Shown here in pieces: positions 1 through 6,080 of a stretch of DNA of 7,408 nt (position 1 is its first letter; the number at the start of each line of letters is the position of its first letter). The notes below the pieces were generated by a model, which made no database searches, was not told the origin of the DNA, and worked only from the letters and a program-made list of their open reading frames with translations. This DNA is from Sulfuritalea sp. GTDB taxonomy: Bacteria; Pseudomonadota; Gammaproteobacteria; Burkholderiales; Rhodocyclaceae. The translations under genes were made by a program, and so were the position numbers. The stretch lies in NCBI GenBank assembly GCA_026399445.1, contig JAPLRA010000465.1:1-7408 (forward strand), in the 5' to 3' direction.

Positions 1-2183
1 GGGCGGCCACCCGGCGTCTTGAAACCGCCAACCACGTCGCGTAGCAATTCTCTGACGTCGATGGCGGCGATGGTGAAATCCTTGCCGCGTCGTGCTTCGA
101 TGCGGGCGAGGTCGAGCAGTTCGTTGATGATGGATATCATCAGTTCGGATTGCCGGTATATCGTGTCGAGGAAATCGCGCCGCTCGGCTTCGTCGAAGTC
201 CTGTGTCATCAGCAGTTCCGTGAAACCGTAGATGCTGGCCATCGGCGTGCGCAGTTCGTGCGCGGCATGGGAGAGGAACTCGCTCTTCATGCGGTCGACT
301 TCGGTCTCATGGGTGATGTCGCGGAGGTAGAGGATCTGCGATACGGTTTCGGCGTTTGCTGAACGCAGACCGACTTGCAGCACCCGTTTGTCAGCGCCCG
401 CCAGTTCAATTGTCTGACGGCGCTCGTGCACCGTCCTGTCAGCGCCGACTTTGCTCGGCGTGCGCAGCGCGGCAATGCCGGAAAAACGTGCTGCAGGCAG
501 GCAGGCGTTGGACAAACGCTCTGAAAAGTCGTTCTCATCGATGCCGAGGACGTCGCATTCAAGTAACCCGGTCAACCGGGTGAACGCGGGGCTGATATAT
601 TTGATGCGGCGAGCAGCATCGAAAGAGAGGAAGCCGTCCGGGCTCAACTCGAAGATGGCATTGAGTTGCTCGGTGCGATCGCGGATCAGGGCCTCGGCAG
701 CGCGCCGCTCGCTAATGTCGGTGTGCGAGCCGGCCATGCGCAGCGGCTGGCCATCAGTGTCGAACTGTGCCCGGCCGCGATCGAGAATCCACTTGTAATC
801 GCCATTCTTGCAGCGCATGCGGTGTTCGCATTCATAGAAAGCGGTCTCGCCGCGCAAATGCCTTTGTATCTCGGCCATGGTCCGCTCAAGGTCGTCCGGG
901 TGAATGCGCGAGATCCACTCCTCAACCGCTTCACCGATTTCATCCCCGCTGTAGCCGAGCATGGTCTTCCAGCGCTCTGAAAAATACACCTTGCCGCTGT
1001 CCGGCTCCCAGTCCCAGATGCCGTCGTTGGCGCCGCTGACCGCCAGGTGCCAGCGCTGGTCGCTGGCCGCCAGTGCTTCAGTTGCGGTCTTCAGTTCGGT
1101 GATGTCGATGCGATTGCCGACAATGTAACCACTGGGTGTGCGGTACTCGACGATCAGCAGCCAGCGTCCATCGGCAAGCCGTTGCTCGATGACCTCGCCG
1201 TTGGCATTCTGGTGCTGCGCCACACGCTGTCTGACCCAGGCGTCGACATTGCCGGTGGCATCGGCGTATTGGCCGCGCTCGGCACCCCTGCGAGCGATTT
1301 CTTCGAAGGTGTTGCCCGTCACGATGAGGTCGCGGCTGGCTTCGTAAAAGCTCAGGTAGGCCTCGTTGCAATGCACCAGACGATCCTGCTCGTCAAAGAT
1401 GGTGAAGCCCTGCGCGATGCTGCTGACTGACTCGCGCAACAGGTTGGCGGATTTCTCGGCTTCCTGTTGCGCCTCGAGGCGCTTGAAGTTTTCTGCGCGG
1501 ACGAGTTCATTGCTTTCCGACAGCTGCTGTGCCAGGCGATTGAAAGCCCGCGCCGTGTCCGCCAGTTCATCGTTCCCGCGCACCGGCACCCGATGCCCGA
1601 AATCGCCGGCGATGAAGCGTTCGCTGGCTTTGCGCAGGGCCACCAACTGGCGCGCGAGGAAGGTCCCGAGCAACCACGAGAACAGCGCAACGAGCAGCAT
1701 CTCCAGCCCGGCAATCCCGGCCGCCCAACGCCGGGCGGTGGCTAGCAGCGCGGTCATCGGGTCCGTGGATATCCCGAGCCGCACTTCGCCATGCAGGATG
1801 CCGCCGGCGTGCACCGGAGTCGACCAGTCAAAGACGCCATCGGTCACCTGATGGATACGGATGTCGGGTTTGAAGTGGCGCGACAGGAGCTTCTCATCTC
1901 CGCCCTGCGACAACACTGCGCCGCCGGCATCGGTGATCCGCACATAGCTGATCTGGCCGGATGCCATCGCTTCAGTGACCAGGCTGTCCAGTGTCGCCAG
2001 ATCCTGCGAGATGACAGCGTCCTTGGCCGCAACGGCCAGCAGCTTGCCTCCCAGTTGCACCCGTTGCGTCAGCTCGGTTTCGTTGGACTCACGCAGGATC
2101 GACAGCGCGCTGCCGACCAGAACGGCCAGCAGCACCAGTTCGATGATAGCCACGCCAAGGATGGTTTTGGTACGAAAACGCAT
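1..2183 (-). CDS. Membrane sensor histidine kinase, Cache-like/HAMP/PAS-PAS-PAS/HisKA, 3' end outside window
   Basis: Inner-membrane sensor kinase; 727 residues are visible before the left edge cuts it. TM1 is at about residues 7-29. A periplasmic domain of about 120 residues (31-152) looks like a single-Cache fold (SYVRITDAGGAVLS). TM2 is at about 153-176 and HAMP at about 176-225. PAS1 (PAS_7-like) is at about 247-367, PAS2 with a clear PAC end (YKWILDRGR, GSHTDISERR) at about 377-495, and PAS3 at about 503-628. HisKA starts near 629, with the H box FLSHAAHELRTPM placing the phosphoacceptor at His642 (positions 258-260). The ATPase domain and any receiver lie beyond the window. Start: an in-frame TAG two codons upstream (2187-2189) makes the ATG at 2183 the first usable start, although no clear Shine-Dalgarno precedes it. 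It begins 32 nt after the stop of the binding-protein gene and is the last gene seen in the operon. The frame is continuous throughout. Family call is firm; the stimulus is unknown. Confidence 0.93.
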   Translation of the reverse strand, partial: MRFRTKTILGVAIIELVLLAVLVGSALSILRESNETELTQRVQLGGKLLAVAAKDAVISQDLATLDSLVTEAMASGQISYVRITDAGGAVLSQGGDEKLLSRHFKPDIRIHQVTDGVFDWSTPVHAGGILHGEVRLGISTDPMTALLATARRWAAGIAGLEMLLVALFSWLLGTFLARQLVALRKASERFIAGDFGHRVPVRGNDELADTARAFNRLAQQLSESNELVRAENFKRLEAQQEAEKSANLLRESVSSIAQGFTIFDEQDRLVHCNEAYLSFYEASRDLIVTGNTFEEIARRGAERGQYADATGNVDAWVRQRVAQHQNANGEVIEQRLADGRWLLIVEYRTPSGYIVGNRIDITELKTATEALAASDQRWHLAVSGANDGIWDWEPDSGKVYFSERWKTMLGYSGDEIGEAVEEWISRIHPDDLERTMAEIQRHLRGETAFYECEHRMRCKNGDYKWILDRGRAQFDTDGQPLRMAGSHTDISERRAAEALIRDRTEQLNAIFELSPDGFLSFDAARRIKYISPAFTRLTGLLECDVLGIDENDFSERLSNACLPAARFSGIAALRTPSKVGADRTVHERRQTIELAGADKRVLQVGLRSANAETVSQILYLRDITHETEVDRMKSEFLSHAAHELRTPMASIYGFTELLMTQDFDEAERRDFLDTIYRQSELMISIINELLDLARIEARRGKDFTIAAIDVRELLRDVVGGFKTPGGR

Positions 2184-2215
2184 GATCTATGGCGTCTTTG
2201 CCGCCGCGACCGTGT

Positions 2216-3076
2216 TCATTGCCGGCCGTAGCGCTCGAGAAGCTTGATGTCGAGCGCCCGGATGTCGTTCCATTCCTTGTCCTGAGCGGCAGCGATGCCC
2301 TTGAATGCGAGCGGCGCCAGCAGGCGTTGCCCGGCCTCGTCGGTGGACAGGGACGTCATTCCGGCAAGCACCTTGGCGAGTATTTCCGGCGGCACTCGGG
2401 AATGCGCGGCAAAGGCATGCGGCGTATAGGCCGGTGTTTCGGATAGCACACGCAGGGCGTCGCGAACCTCCGGCGCGGTCGCCTCGAAGGTGCGCTGAAT
2501 ACCGCCGCCGGCTTCCTGCAGACCGGAAGCAACCGCGCGATAGACGGAATCGTGGGAAGCGACGAACTTGGCTTCGATGGCGATCTTCAATCGGCCGAAC
2601 TCGGCCTGCGGCAGGATGCTGGCGGCAAAGGCCGCCGGGGCCGGGAACACCACCGTCTTGCCGGCCAGATCCGCCGGCTTCCGGTAGGGGCTGTTTTTTT
2701 TCACCACGAGAATGCCCTTGATCTTCCGATCCTGCTCCCTGGCAAAGGCCCGGTAGCCGGATGCGGTGTGAAACACCACGTAGTGATAGGGATTCATGTA
2801 GGCCAGGTCGTAACCACCCTTGCTCAGGCGCTCTTCAAATCCGGGAATGTTGGGAGCGGTACGAAACACCAGCGCAACACCGGAGCGCTTGCTGACTTCG
2901 GCCAACAAGGGCCCCCACTCTTCCGCCAACCGGGTCGCCGACTGTTGCGGCACGATGCCGAATTCAAGAGGCTTTTGCGCCCCTTGCTGTGCAAGAGCGG
3001 GGAAGGCGGCGCACAGCCCGCCCAACAGGAAGCCGAGCAGAAGCCGGCTCGCAAGATGCTTCAATACCGGTTTCAT
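2216..3076 (-). CDS. PhnD-like periplasmic substrate-binding protein
   Basis: Secreted solute-binding protein of the phosphate/phosphite/phosphonate (PhnD, Phosphonate-bd) family, 286 residues, a usual length. A Sec signal peptide occupies residues 1-29 (Lys/Arg-containing start, hydrophobic LLLGFLLGG, cleavage after ALA before QQ). Cys22 is preceded by Leu, which does not fit a lipobox. Family motifs visible are LEFGIVPQQS at 37-46, the hinge-like YDLAYMNPYHYVVFH at 89-103, DLAGKTVVFPAPAAF at 136-150 and SRVPPEI at 226-232. The ATG at 3076 is chosen because GGAAGGGA lies just upstream and the signal peptide starts there; an upstream extension to 3178 would run into the GGDEF gene. Its ATG overlaps the TGA of the GGDEF frame (ATGA, 3073-3076). 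No permease or ATPase gene accompanies it and a sensor kinase follows, so I infer it delivers a ligand to that kinase. TtrS-type kinases carry a related domain fused to the sensor. The ligand is unknown. Confidence 0.88.
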   Translation of the reverse strand: MKPVLKHLASRLLLGFLLGGLCAAFPALAQQGAQKPLEFGIVPQQSATRLAEEWGPLLAEVSKRSGVALVFRTAPNIPGFEERLSKGGYDLAYMNPYHYVVFHTASGYRAFAREQDRKIKGILVVKKNSPYRKPADLAGKTVVFPAPAAFAASILPQAEFGRLKIAIEAKFVASHDSVYRAVASGLQEAGGGIQRTFEATAPEVRDALRVLSETPAYTPHAFAAHSRVPPEILAKVLAGMTSLSTDEAGQRLLAPLAFKGIAAAQDKEWNDIRALDIKLLERYGRQ

Positions 3077-3645
3077 GGGGTCCCTTCCGGAGCGGGAACC
3101 GGCAAGGCACCTCCCTCGTAAATTGCGTAGCAGTTGCCACCCGCTGCTTTGGCCTTGTACATCGCAATGTCGGCACACTTGAGAAGTACCACTTCATCGT
3201 CGCCATGGTTCGGGTACTCGGCGCAGCCGAAGCTGCCACCAATGAAAAGTTCATTTCCCTGGGCCTGGATCGGCTGACGCAACGCATCGATCATCTTGTT
3301 GCACAAGCCGCCAATGTCCGTATCCCCGACCAGCCCCGGCGCGAGAATGACGAATTCGTCACCGCCCAGCCTTGCTACGGTGTCGCACTCCCGCACGGAG
3401 CCGGACAGGCGATTGGCGGCTTCCTGCAGCACACGATCGCCGATGGCATGGCCGAGCGTGTCGTTGATCGGCTTGAAGTTGTCGAGGTCGATGAAGATCA
3501 GGGTGAACTGAACGCCGGAGCGCTTTGCCTGCGCCAGCGTCTGCGCCAGGCGATCCTGAAACAGCAGGCGATTGGGCAGGCCGGTCAGGGAGTCGTGGTG
3601 CGCGAGATAGGACAGGCGCTTTTCTGCCCGCAGCAGCCGCGACAA
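3073..3645 (-). CDS. GGDEF (diguanylate cyclase) part of a broken PAS-PAS-GGDEF gene
   Basis: Complete-looking GGDEF domain that would make c-di-GMP from two GTP. From the nominal TTG at 3645 (190 codons): LAHHDSLTGLPNR entry motif at 14-26, FIDLDNFKPINDTLGH at 51-66 carrying metal- and substrate-binding residues, intact GGDEF at 94-98, and an RECD inhibitory (I-site, RxxD) motif at 85-88 exactly five residues before it. SFGCAEYP and ADIAMYKAKAAGGN close the domain. It is in a different frame from the PAS half encoded just upstream, and an in-frame TGA (3658-3660) sits five codons before the TTG, so it cannot be read as a continuation. I see no convincing ribosome-binding site at the TTG, so independent translation is doubtful. 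The stop overlaps the next gene's ATG (ATGA), which suggests translational coupling in the intact ancestor. The domain call is firm; whether it is expressed is not. Confidence 0.85.
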   Translation of the reverse strand: MSRLLRAEKRLSYLAHHDSLTGLPNRLLFQDRLAQTLAQAKRSGVQFTLIFIDLDNFKPINDTLGHAIGDRVLQEAANRLSGSVRECDTVARLGGDEFVILAPGLVGDTDIGGLCNKMIDALRQPIQAQGNELFIGGSFGCAEYPNHGDDEVVLLKCADIAMYKAKAAGGNCYAIYEGGALPVPAPEGTP

Positions 3646-4510
3646 CGCGGGCGGCGCTCACCGTCAACCACTCGGGATAGAGGTCGCCGTTCTTCCTCCG
3701 GTTGTATACCTCTCCCTGCCAACTGCCGTTCTCGCGGAGCTCCTGCCAGAAGGCAGCGTAGAAGGCGGCATCCTGCTTGCCGGAACTGAGGATACGGGGA
3801 CTCTGACCGAGCACCTCTTCTGCGCTGTAGCCGGTGATCCGGCAGAAGGCGGGGTTGACGACAAGGATGGTCCCTTCGATGTCGGTGATCATCACGCCCT
3901 CATCGGCATGTTTGAAGACCATCGTCGAGATCTGGGTTTCGAATTCGGCTTCGCGCTGATGGGTCATGTCGCGCAGGATCCAGTGCAGGTAGCGGACCTC
4001 TCCGTCCTTGCGCACGGCCAGTGCCTGGGCCGAAACGATCAGCGGCGAGTCGTCGCCGCCTTCGCGGCGCAGGTGCATTTCATGTCCCGACTTGGGGGAT
4101 TCGACTCCTTCGATTACGTCCGATTGCAGCGAGAGAAAGGCCTCACGGTGCGATGGCAGCACCCAGTCATTTAGTTTGCGACCCGTCAACCGGGGTAGAG
4201 GGGCCAGCGCCACGCCCGCCGGATTGCTCTGCAGAATCGTCCCGTCTGCGCCGGTGACAATGTGGATGTCGCGCGAACTGCGCACCAGTTCATCCAGCTC
4301 TTCGCGGCTTTCGATCAGTCGCTCTGACGATTCGCGCAGCGTTTCATAATGGGCTTCGAGTTCGCCATTGCGTTCGACCATCTGCTGCAGGTCTTCGGCG
4401 TAGCGATAAAGCTGGTCGTGCAGAGCAACGGAGCGCGCCGCGCCAGACAAGCGCACGGTCTGACCACCAGCCGGTCGGGATGTATCAAGAGCATCGGATT
4501 TGCGGTTCAT
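3359..4510 (-). CDS. PAS-PAS part of a PAS-PAS-GGDEF protein, frame lost before the GGDEF domain
   Basis: Cytoplasmic sensory half of a diguanylate cyclase. Residues 37-80 look like a coiled coil (YAEDLQQMVERNGELEAHYE). PAS1 is at about 76-187, ending RYLHWILRDMTHQREAE. PAS2 starts near 190 (STMVFKHADEGVMITD, NPAFCRITGYSAEEVLGQ) and reaches EWLTVSA at 280-286. The usual end of the PAS/PAC fold (a strand then DIT/DIS) is missing, and after about residue 287 the frame gives Ala/Arg/Pro-rich out-of-frame sequence to a stop at 3359, inside the GGDEF-coding region. The intact gene would span 4510 to 3073. The ATG at 4510 is chosen for GAGG five bases upstream; it begins 7 nt after the response-regulator stop, and a longer extension to 4708 would overlap that gene. 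As it stands the product (383 residues) would have no output domain. It is probably a pseudogene, although an assembly error is possible. Confidence 0.8.
   Translation of the reverse strand: MNRKSDALDTSRPAGGQTVRLSGAARSVALHDQLYRYAEDLQQMVERNGELEAHYETLRESSERLIESREELDELVRSSRDIHIVTGADGTILQSNPAGVALAPLPRLTGRKLNDWVLPSHREAFLSLQSDVIEGVESPKSGHEMHLRREGGDDSPLIVSAQALAVRKDGEVRYLHWILRDMTHQREAEFETQISTMVFKHADEGVMITDIEGTILVVNPAFCRITGYSAEEVLGQSPRILSSGKQDAAFYAAFWQELRENGSWQGEVYNRRKNGDLYPEWLTVSAARVVAAAAGRKAPVLSRAPRLPDRPAQSPAVSGSPGADAGAGKALRRSVHPDLHRPRQLQADQRHARPCHRRSCAAGSRQSPVRLRAGVRHRSKAGR
3626..3661 (-). other. Frame break and probable short deletion inside the PAS-PAS-GGDEF gene
   Basis: The PAS frame carries recognisable sequence up to EWLTVSA (codons ending near 3653). 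The GGDEF frame becomes recognisable at AEKRLSYLAHHD (near 3625). Only 28 nt separate the two and they are in different frames. PAS2-GGDEF proteins of this kind normally have a further 20-25 residues here, completing the PAC strand and the DIT/DIS boundary. The segment contains GC-rich inverted repeats: CCGCG/CGCGG at 3637-3641 and 3646-3650, and GCCCGC/GCGGGC at 3626-3631 and 3647-3652. Such repeats favour slippage deletions and also sequencing or assembly errors. Restoring the frame needs a net change of 3n+2 inserted or 3n+1 removed bases. Confidence 0.75.
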
Positions 4511-4517
4511 GGCGACC

Positions 4518-4883
4518 TCACGTGGCGAGAGTTTCCTTGATGGCGGCAACGAGTTGCAGCGGACTGAACGGCTTGATGAAGTAGGCATCGGCACCGCGCT
4601 GCACCCCGTCTTCATAGTCGCGCGCCTGACCGCGGGCCGTGACCATGATGACGCGCGTGTGCGTGAGCTGCGGGTCGCTCTTGATGGCGTCGAGCACTTG
4701 CAGTCCATCGAGTTCGCCCGACATCATCACGTCGAGCACGACCAGGTCGGGTTTTTGCCGGCGGGCGATCTCGAGGCCGGTCTTGCCGTCTTCCGCCTCG
4801 AGCACCTCGAAGGCCTTTCCCAGCGTGATTCGGATCAGGCGGCGGATGTCGGAATGGTCATCGACGAGCAGGATCGTGGTCAT
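4518..4883 (-). CDS. CheY-like single-domain response regulator
   Basis: Stand-alone receiver protein of 121 residues with no output domain. Canonical sites are all present: acidic pair Asp8-Asp9 (LLVDDHSD), phosphoacceptor Asp51 (LVVLDVMMSGELDG), switch Thr82 (VIMVTARG) and Lys104 (YFIKPFSP). It is probably phosphorylated by the sensor kinase of the same operon and acts by protein contact, for example as a phosphorelay shuttle. The start is well supported: AAGGAGA (complement of 4891-4897) lies seven bases upstream, the best ribosome-binding site of the operon. The ATG overlaps the TGA of the preceding HTH-receiver gene (ATGA, 4880-4883), implying translational coupling. The following PAS-GGDEF gene begins 7 nt after this stop. 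Confidence 0.95.
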   Translation of the reverse strand: MTTILLVDDHSDIRRLIRITLGKAFEVLEAEDGKTGLEIARRQKPDLVVLDVMMSGELDGLQVLDAIKSDPQLTHTRVIMVTARGQARDYEDGVQRGADAYFIKPFSPLQLVAAIKETLAT

Positions 4884-5551
4884 GGTTGTCTCTCCTTGGT
4901 GGAACTGTTGTCAGTGACGCCGCCGGCCACCATTTCGGCGATGGCGCGCAACTTCTCGAAAGGAACTGGCTTGGGCAGCACGGGTATGCCATCGGGGATC
5001 CCTCCGCGCAGGGTGATTTCCTCCGCGTCGAGACCGCTCACCACGACAATGGCCAACCCCGCCAGTTCGGGCGCAGTGCTGACCGCGTGCAACATGCGGA
5101 AACCATCCATGCCAGGCATCTGCAAGTCGGCAATCAGCAAGTCGGGCTTTGAGTCACCCATGCGGATCAGTGCCTCATAGCCGTCACCGGCTGTAGTGAT
5201 AATTGGCTTCATCGGCCAGCTACGGAGCTTGATCTCGTACAACCGGCGCAACGTGGGGTCGTCTTCGACCACCAGGATGTTGATGGGTGTGAGGGGCGCA
5301 GCGTTGAGTTGGGCCACATCAGTGACACGTCGTTTCCGAGCGGCTTCTACCGGAACGTGGCGAGTCGCCGGATTGGCGAGCAGACGCTCGATCGACTGGC
5401 GGCTGATGCGCCTGTGGCCGCCACCGGTTTTCCAGGCTTCGAGCAAGCCGCTTTCCGCCCAGAGTTGCGCTGTGCTCAGGGACACACCCAGAAGCGCTGC
5501 CGCCTCACGAGTGGTACAAAACGTCTTCGGAACCTGTTTGTGATGAGCCAT
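4880..5551 (-). CDS. HTH (excisionase/MerR-like) plus receiver domain regulator
   Basis: First gene of the minus-strand operon, 223 residues. Residues 10-58 form an excisionase/MerR-type winged helix-turn-helix: FCTTREAAALLGVSLSTAQL, then WAESGLLEAWKTGGGHRRIS, the GGGHRR turn being typical. A basic, proline-containing linker (about 61-88) leads to a receiver domain at 89-208: acidic cluster Glu96-Asp97-Asp98, phosphoacceptor Asp142 (LLIADLQMPGMDG), Ser172 at the Thr/Ser switch, Lys194 (LPKPVPF). DNA binding placed before the receiver is the reverse of the OmpR/NarL order. I infer a phosphorylation-controlled DNA-binding protein, perhaps acting on its own promoter region. Start: the ATG at 5551 puts the HTH close to the N-terminus; a TTG at 5596 would add 15 residues but has no ribosome-binding site. 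The ATG has only a weak one as well, so the start is moderately certain. Confidence 0.92.
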   Translation of the reverse strand: MAHHKQVPKTFCTTREAAALLGVSLSTAQLWAESGLLEAWKTGGGHRRISRQSIERLLANPATRHVPVEAARKRRVTDVAQLNAAPLTPINILVVEDDPTLRRLYEIKLRSWPMKPIITTAGDGYEALIRMGDSKPDLLIADLQMPGMDGFRMLHAVSTAPELAGLAIVVVSGLDAEEITLRGGIPDGIPVLPKPVPFEKLRAIAEMVAGGVTDNSSTKERQP

Positions 5552-5596
5552 GACCAAGGTGTCTTGCGGGGGATCGATACGTGAAGGAACGCACAA

Positions 5597-5670
5597 ATCT
5601 ATGGCATCAATATACTACTATTTCGCACTTTCCATCATATTTCCGCATTTTATTTTCGCTGAACGAAAAA
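5597..5670 (-). promoter_or_regulatory. AT-rich upstream region of the signalling operon, probable promoter/operator
   Basis: This is the only distinctly AT-rich stretch near the operon and lies directly upstream of its first gene. On the minus strand it holds -10-like hexamers TATATT (5609-5614) and TAGTAT (5612-5617), but I find no good -35 at normal spacing, so an activator-dependent promoter is possible. A perfect dyad TTTTCG-N5-CGAAAA lies at 5653-5658 and 5664-5669. Related words TTTCGCA (5621-5627), TTTCCGCA (5640-5647) and TTTTCGCT (5653-5660) recur in the same orientation. These could be operator sites, for example for the HTH-receiver protein; that link is inference. Confidence 0.4.
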
Positions 5671-5754
5671 CCTCGATCTGCCCTCGGTTCAGGAAACGCT
5701 GTTGAATCAGCCGTGCCGGCCGACAATCGGGTCTTTGAGCCGGGAGCCCCTGGC

Positions 5755-5772
5755 TCACCCTTGTCGTGGCAT
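5755..5772 (-). other. Five-codon ORF with strong ribosome-binding site, possible leader peptide or gene-start relic
   Basis: On the minus strand GGAGG is followed after seven bases by ATG, then codons for Met-Pro-Arg-Gln-Gly and TGA. The spacing is ideal and the site is stronger than those of several real genes in the window. The stop lies at the edge of the TGAGCC/GGCTCA dyad, about 200 nt upstream of the operon's first gene. It could be a leader peptide if transcription begins above it, or the remains of a decayed gene start; the sequence after the stop has no recognisable protein. Confidence 0.2.
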
Positions 5773-5810
5773 GGTCAATCCTCCGGGCGGGGGTTCGTCT
5801 AACGATTAGC

Positions 5811-5851
5811 GCTGCTCGCGAATCCCGTTCAACTGCTGGCCTGCGAGCAGC
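5811..5851. repeat. 9-bp perfect inverted repeat, 23-nt spacer
   Basis: GCTGCTCGC at 5811-5819 is the exact reverse complement of GCGAGCAGC at 5843-5851; a G-T pair would extend the stem inward by one. There is no T-run on either side, so it is not a standard intrinsic terminator. It may be a transcript hairpin or a protein-binding dyad in the divergent region. Confidence 0.4.
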
Positions 5852-5939
5852 TCCGCCGCCACAGTAAGCCCCCTGTATGTATGGTTCGCTGGAAGGCTTC
5901 CGCGGCATCGCTCCCCCGCCACACGCTAAACTGCCGGCC

Positions 5940-6080
5940 ATGAATGCCCCATTCAATCCAGGATCGACCCACCCAACGGCACAAATCGCTGTACCCCCAT
6001 CCGCTACGGCGAGGAGAGCGTCTTTTGCTCAACCGTCCTGTAGCGCAGGGGCTTCATCAGCGCCGACTCGCACGTCATGA
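5940..6080 (+). CDS. Doubtful small ORF overlapping the murI start
   Basis: Hypothetical 46-codon frame (ATG at 5940; an earlier in-frame ATG at 5877 would make 67). The product is rich in Ala, Ser, Pro and Thr, with no recognisable domain, signal peptide or membrane segment, and there is no clear ribosome-binding site. The only argument for it is that its TGA overlaps the murI ATG (ATGA, 6077-6080) while murI lacks a ribosome-binding site of its own, so coupled translation would make sense. Chance is the more likely explanation. Confidence 0.15.
   Translation: MNAPFNPGSTHPTAQIAVPPSATARRASFAQPSCSAGASSAPTRTS

Larger units (their letters stand above)
5671..6076. other. Intergenic region between the operon and murI, no convincing gene
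   Basis: About 400 nt without a recognisable gene on either strand. It holds a 6-bp dyad TGAGCC/GGCTCA (5736-5741, 5752-5757) with no T-run on either side; a minus-strand GGAGG (complement of 5780-5784) seven bases before an ATG at 5772 that opens only five codons; a 9-bp perfect inverted repeat GCTGCTCGC/GCGAGCAGC (5811-5819, 5843-5851); and a doubtful plus-strand ORF ending at 6080. I cannot place a confident promoter for murI here. Confidence 0.5.

Noticed and set aside
3077..3178. N-terminal extension of the PhnD-like protein to an ATG at 3178
   Set aside because: It would overlap the GGDEF gene by about 100 nt and bury the signal peptide; the ATG at 3076 has its own ribosome-binding site.
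2989..3789. Plus-strand frame of 266 codons
   Set aside because: It lies opposite the GGDEF and binding-protein genes, whose motifs are unambiguous on the minus strand; its product has no recognisable domain.
4511..4708. N-terminal extension of the PAS protein to 4708
   Set aside because: It overlaps the CheY-like gene in another frame and gives Ser/Arg-rich non-homologous sequence; the ATG at 4510 has GAGG at good spacing.
4500..5180. Plus-strand frame of 226 codons
   Set aside because: It is antisense to the two receiver-domain genes, with no domain and no ribosome-binding site.
5736..5757. TGAGCC/GGCTCA hairpin as an intrinsic terminator
   Set aside because: The stem is only 6 bp and no T-run follows on either strand, and no gene ends next to it.
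5798..5804. GTCTAAC, resembling an integron attC core word
   Set aside because: No matching GTTRRRY partner at a suitable distance, no palindromic attC body and no cassette genes; a single 7-mer is not evidence.
5618..5956. Minus-strand frame of 112 codons in the divergent region
   Set aside because: Arg/Ala-rich composition, no ribosome-binding site and no domain; it runs through the AT-rich promoter-like region.
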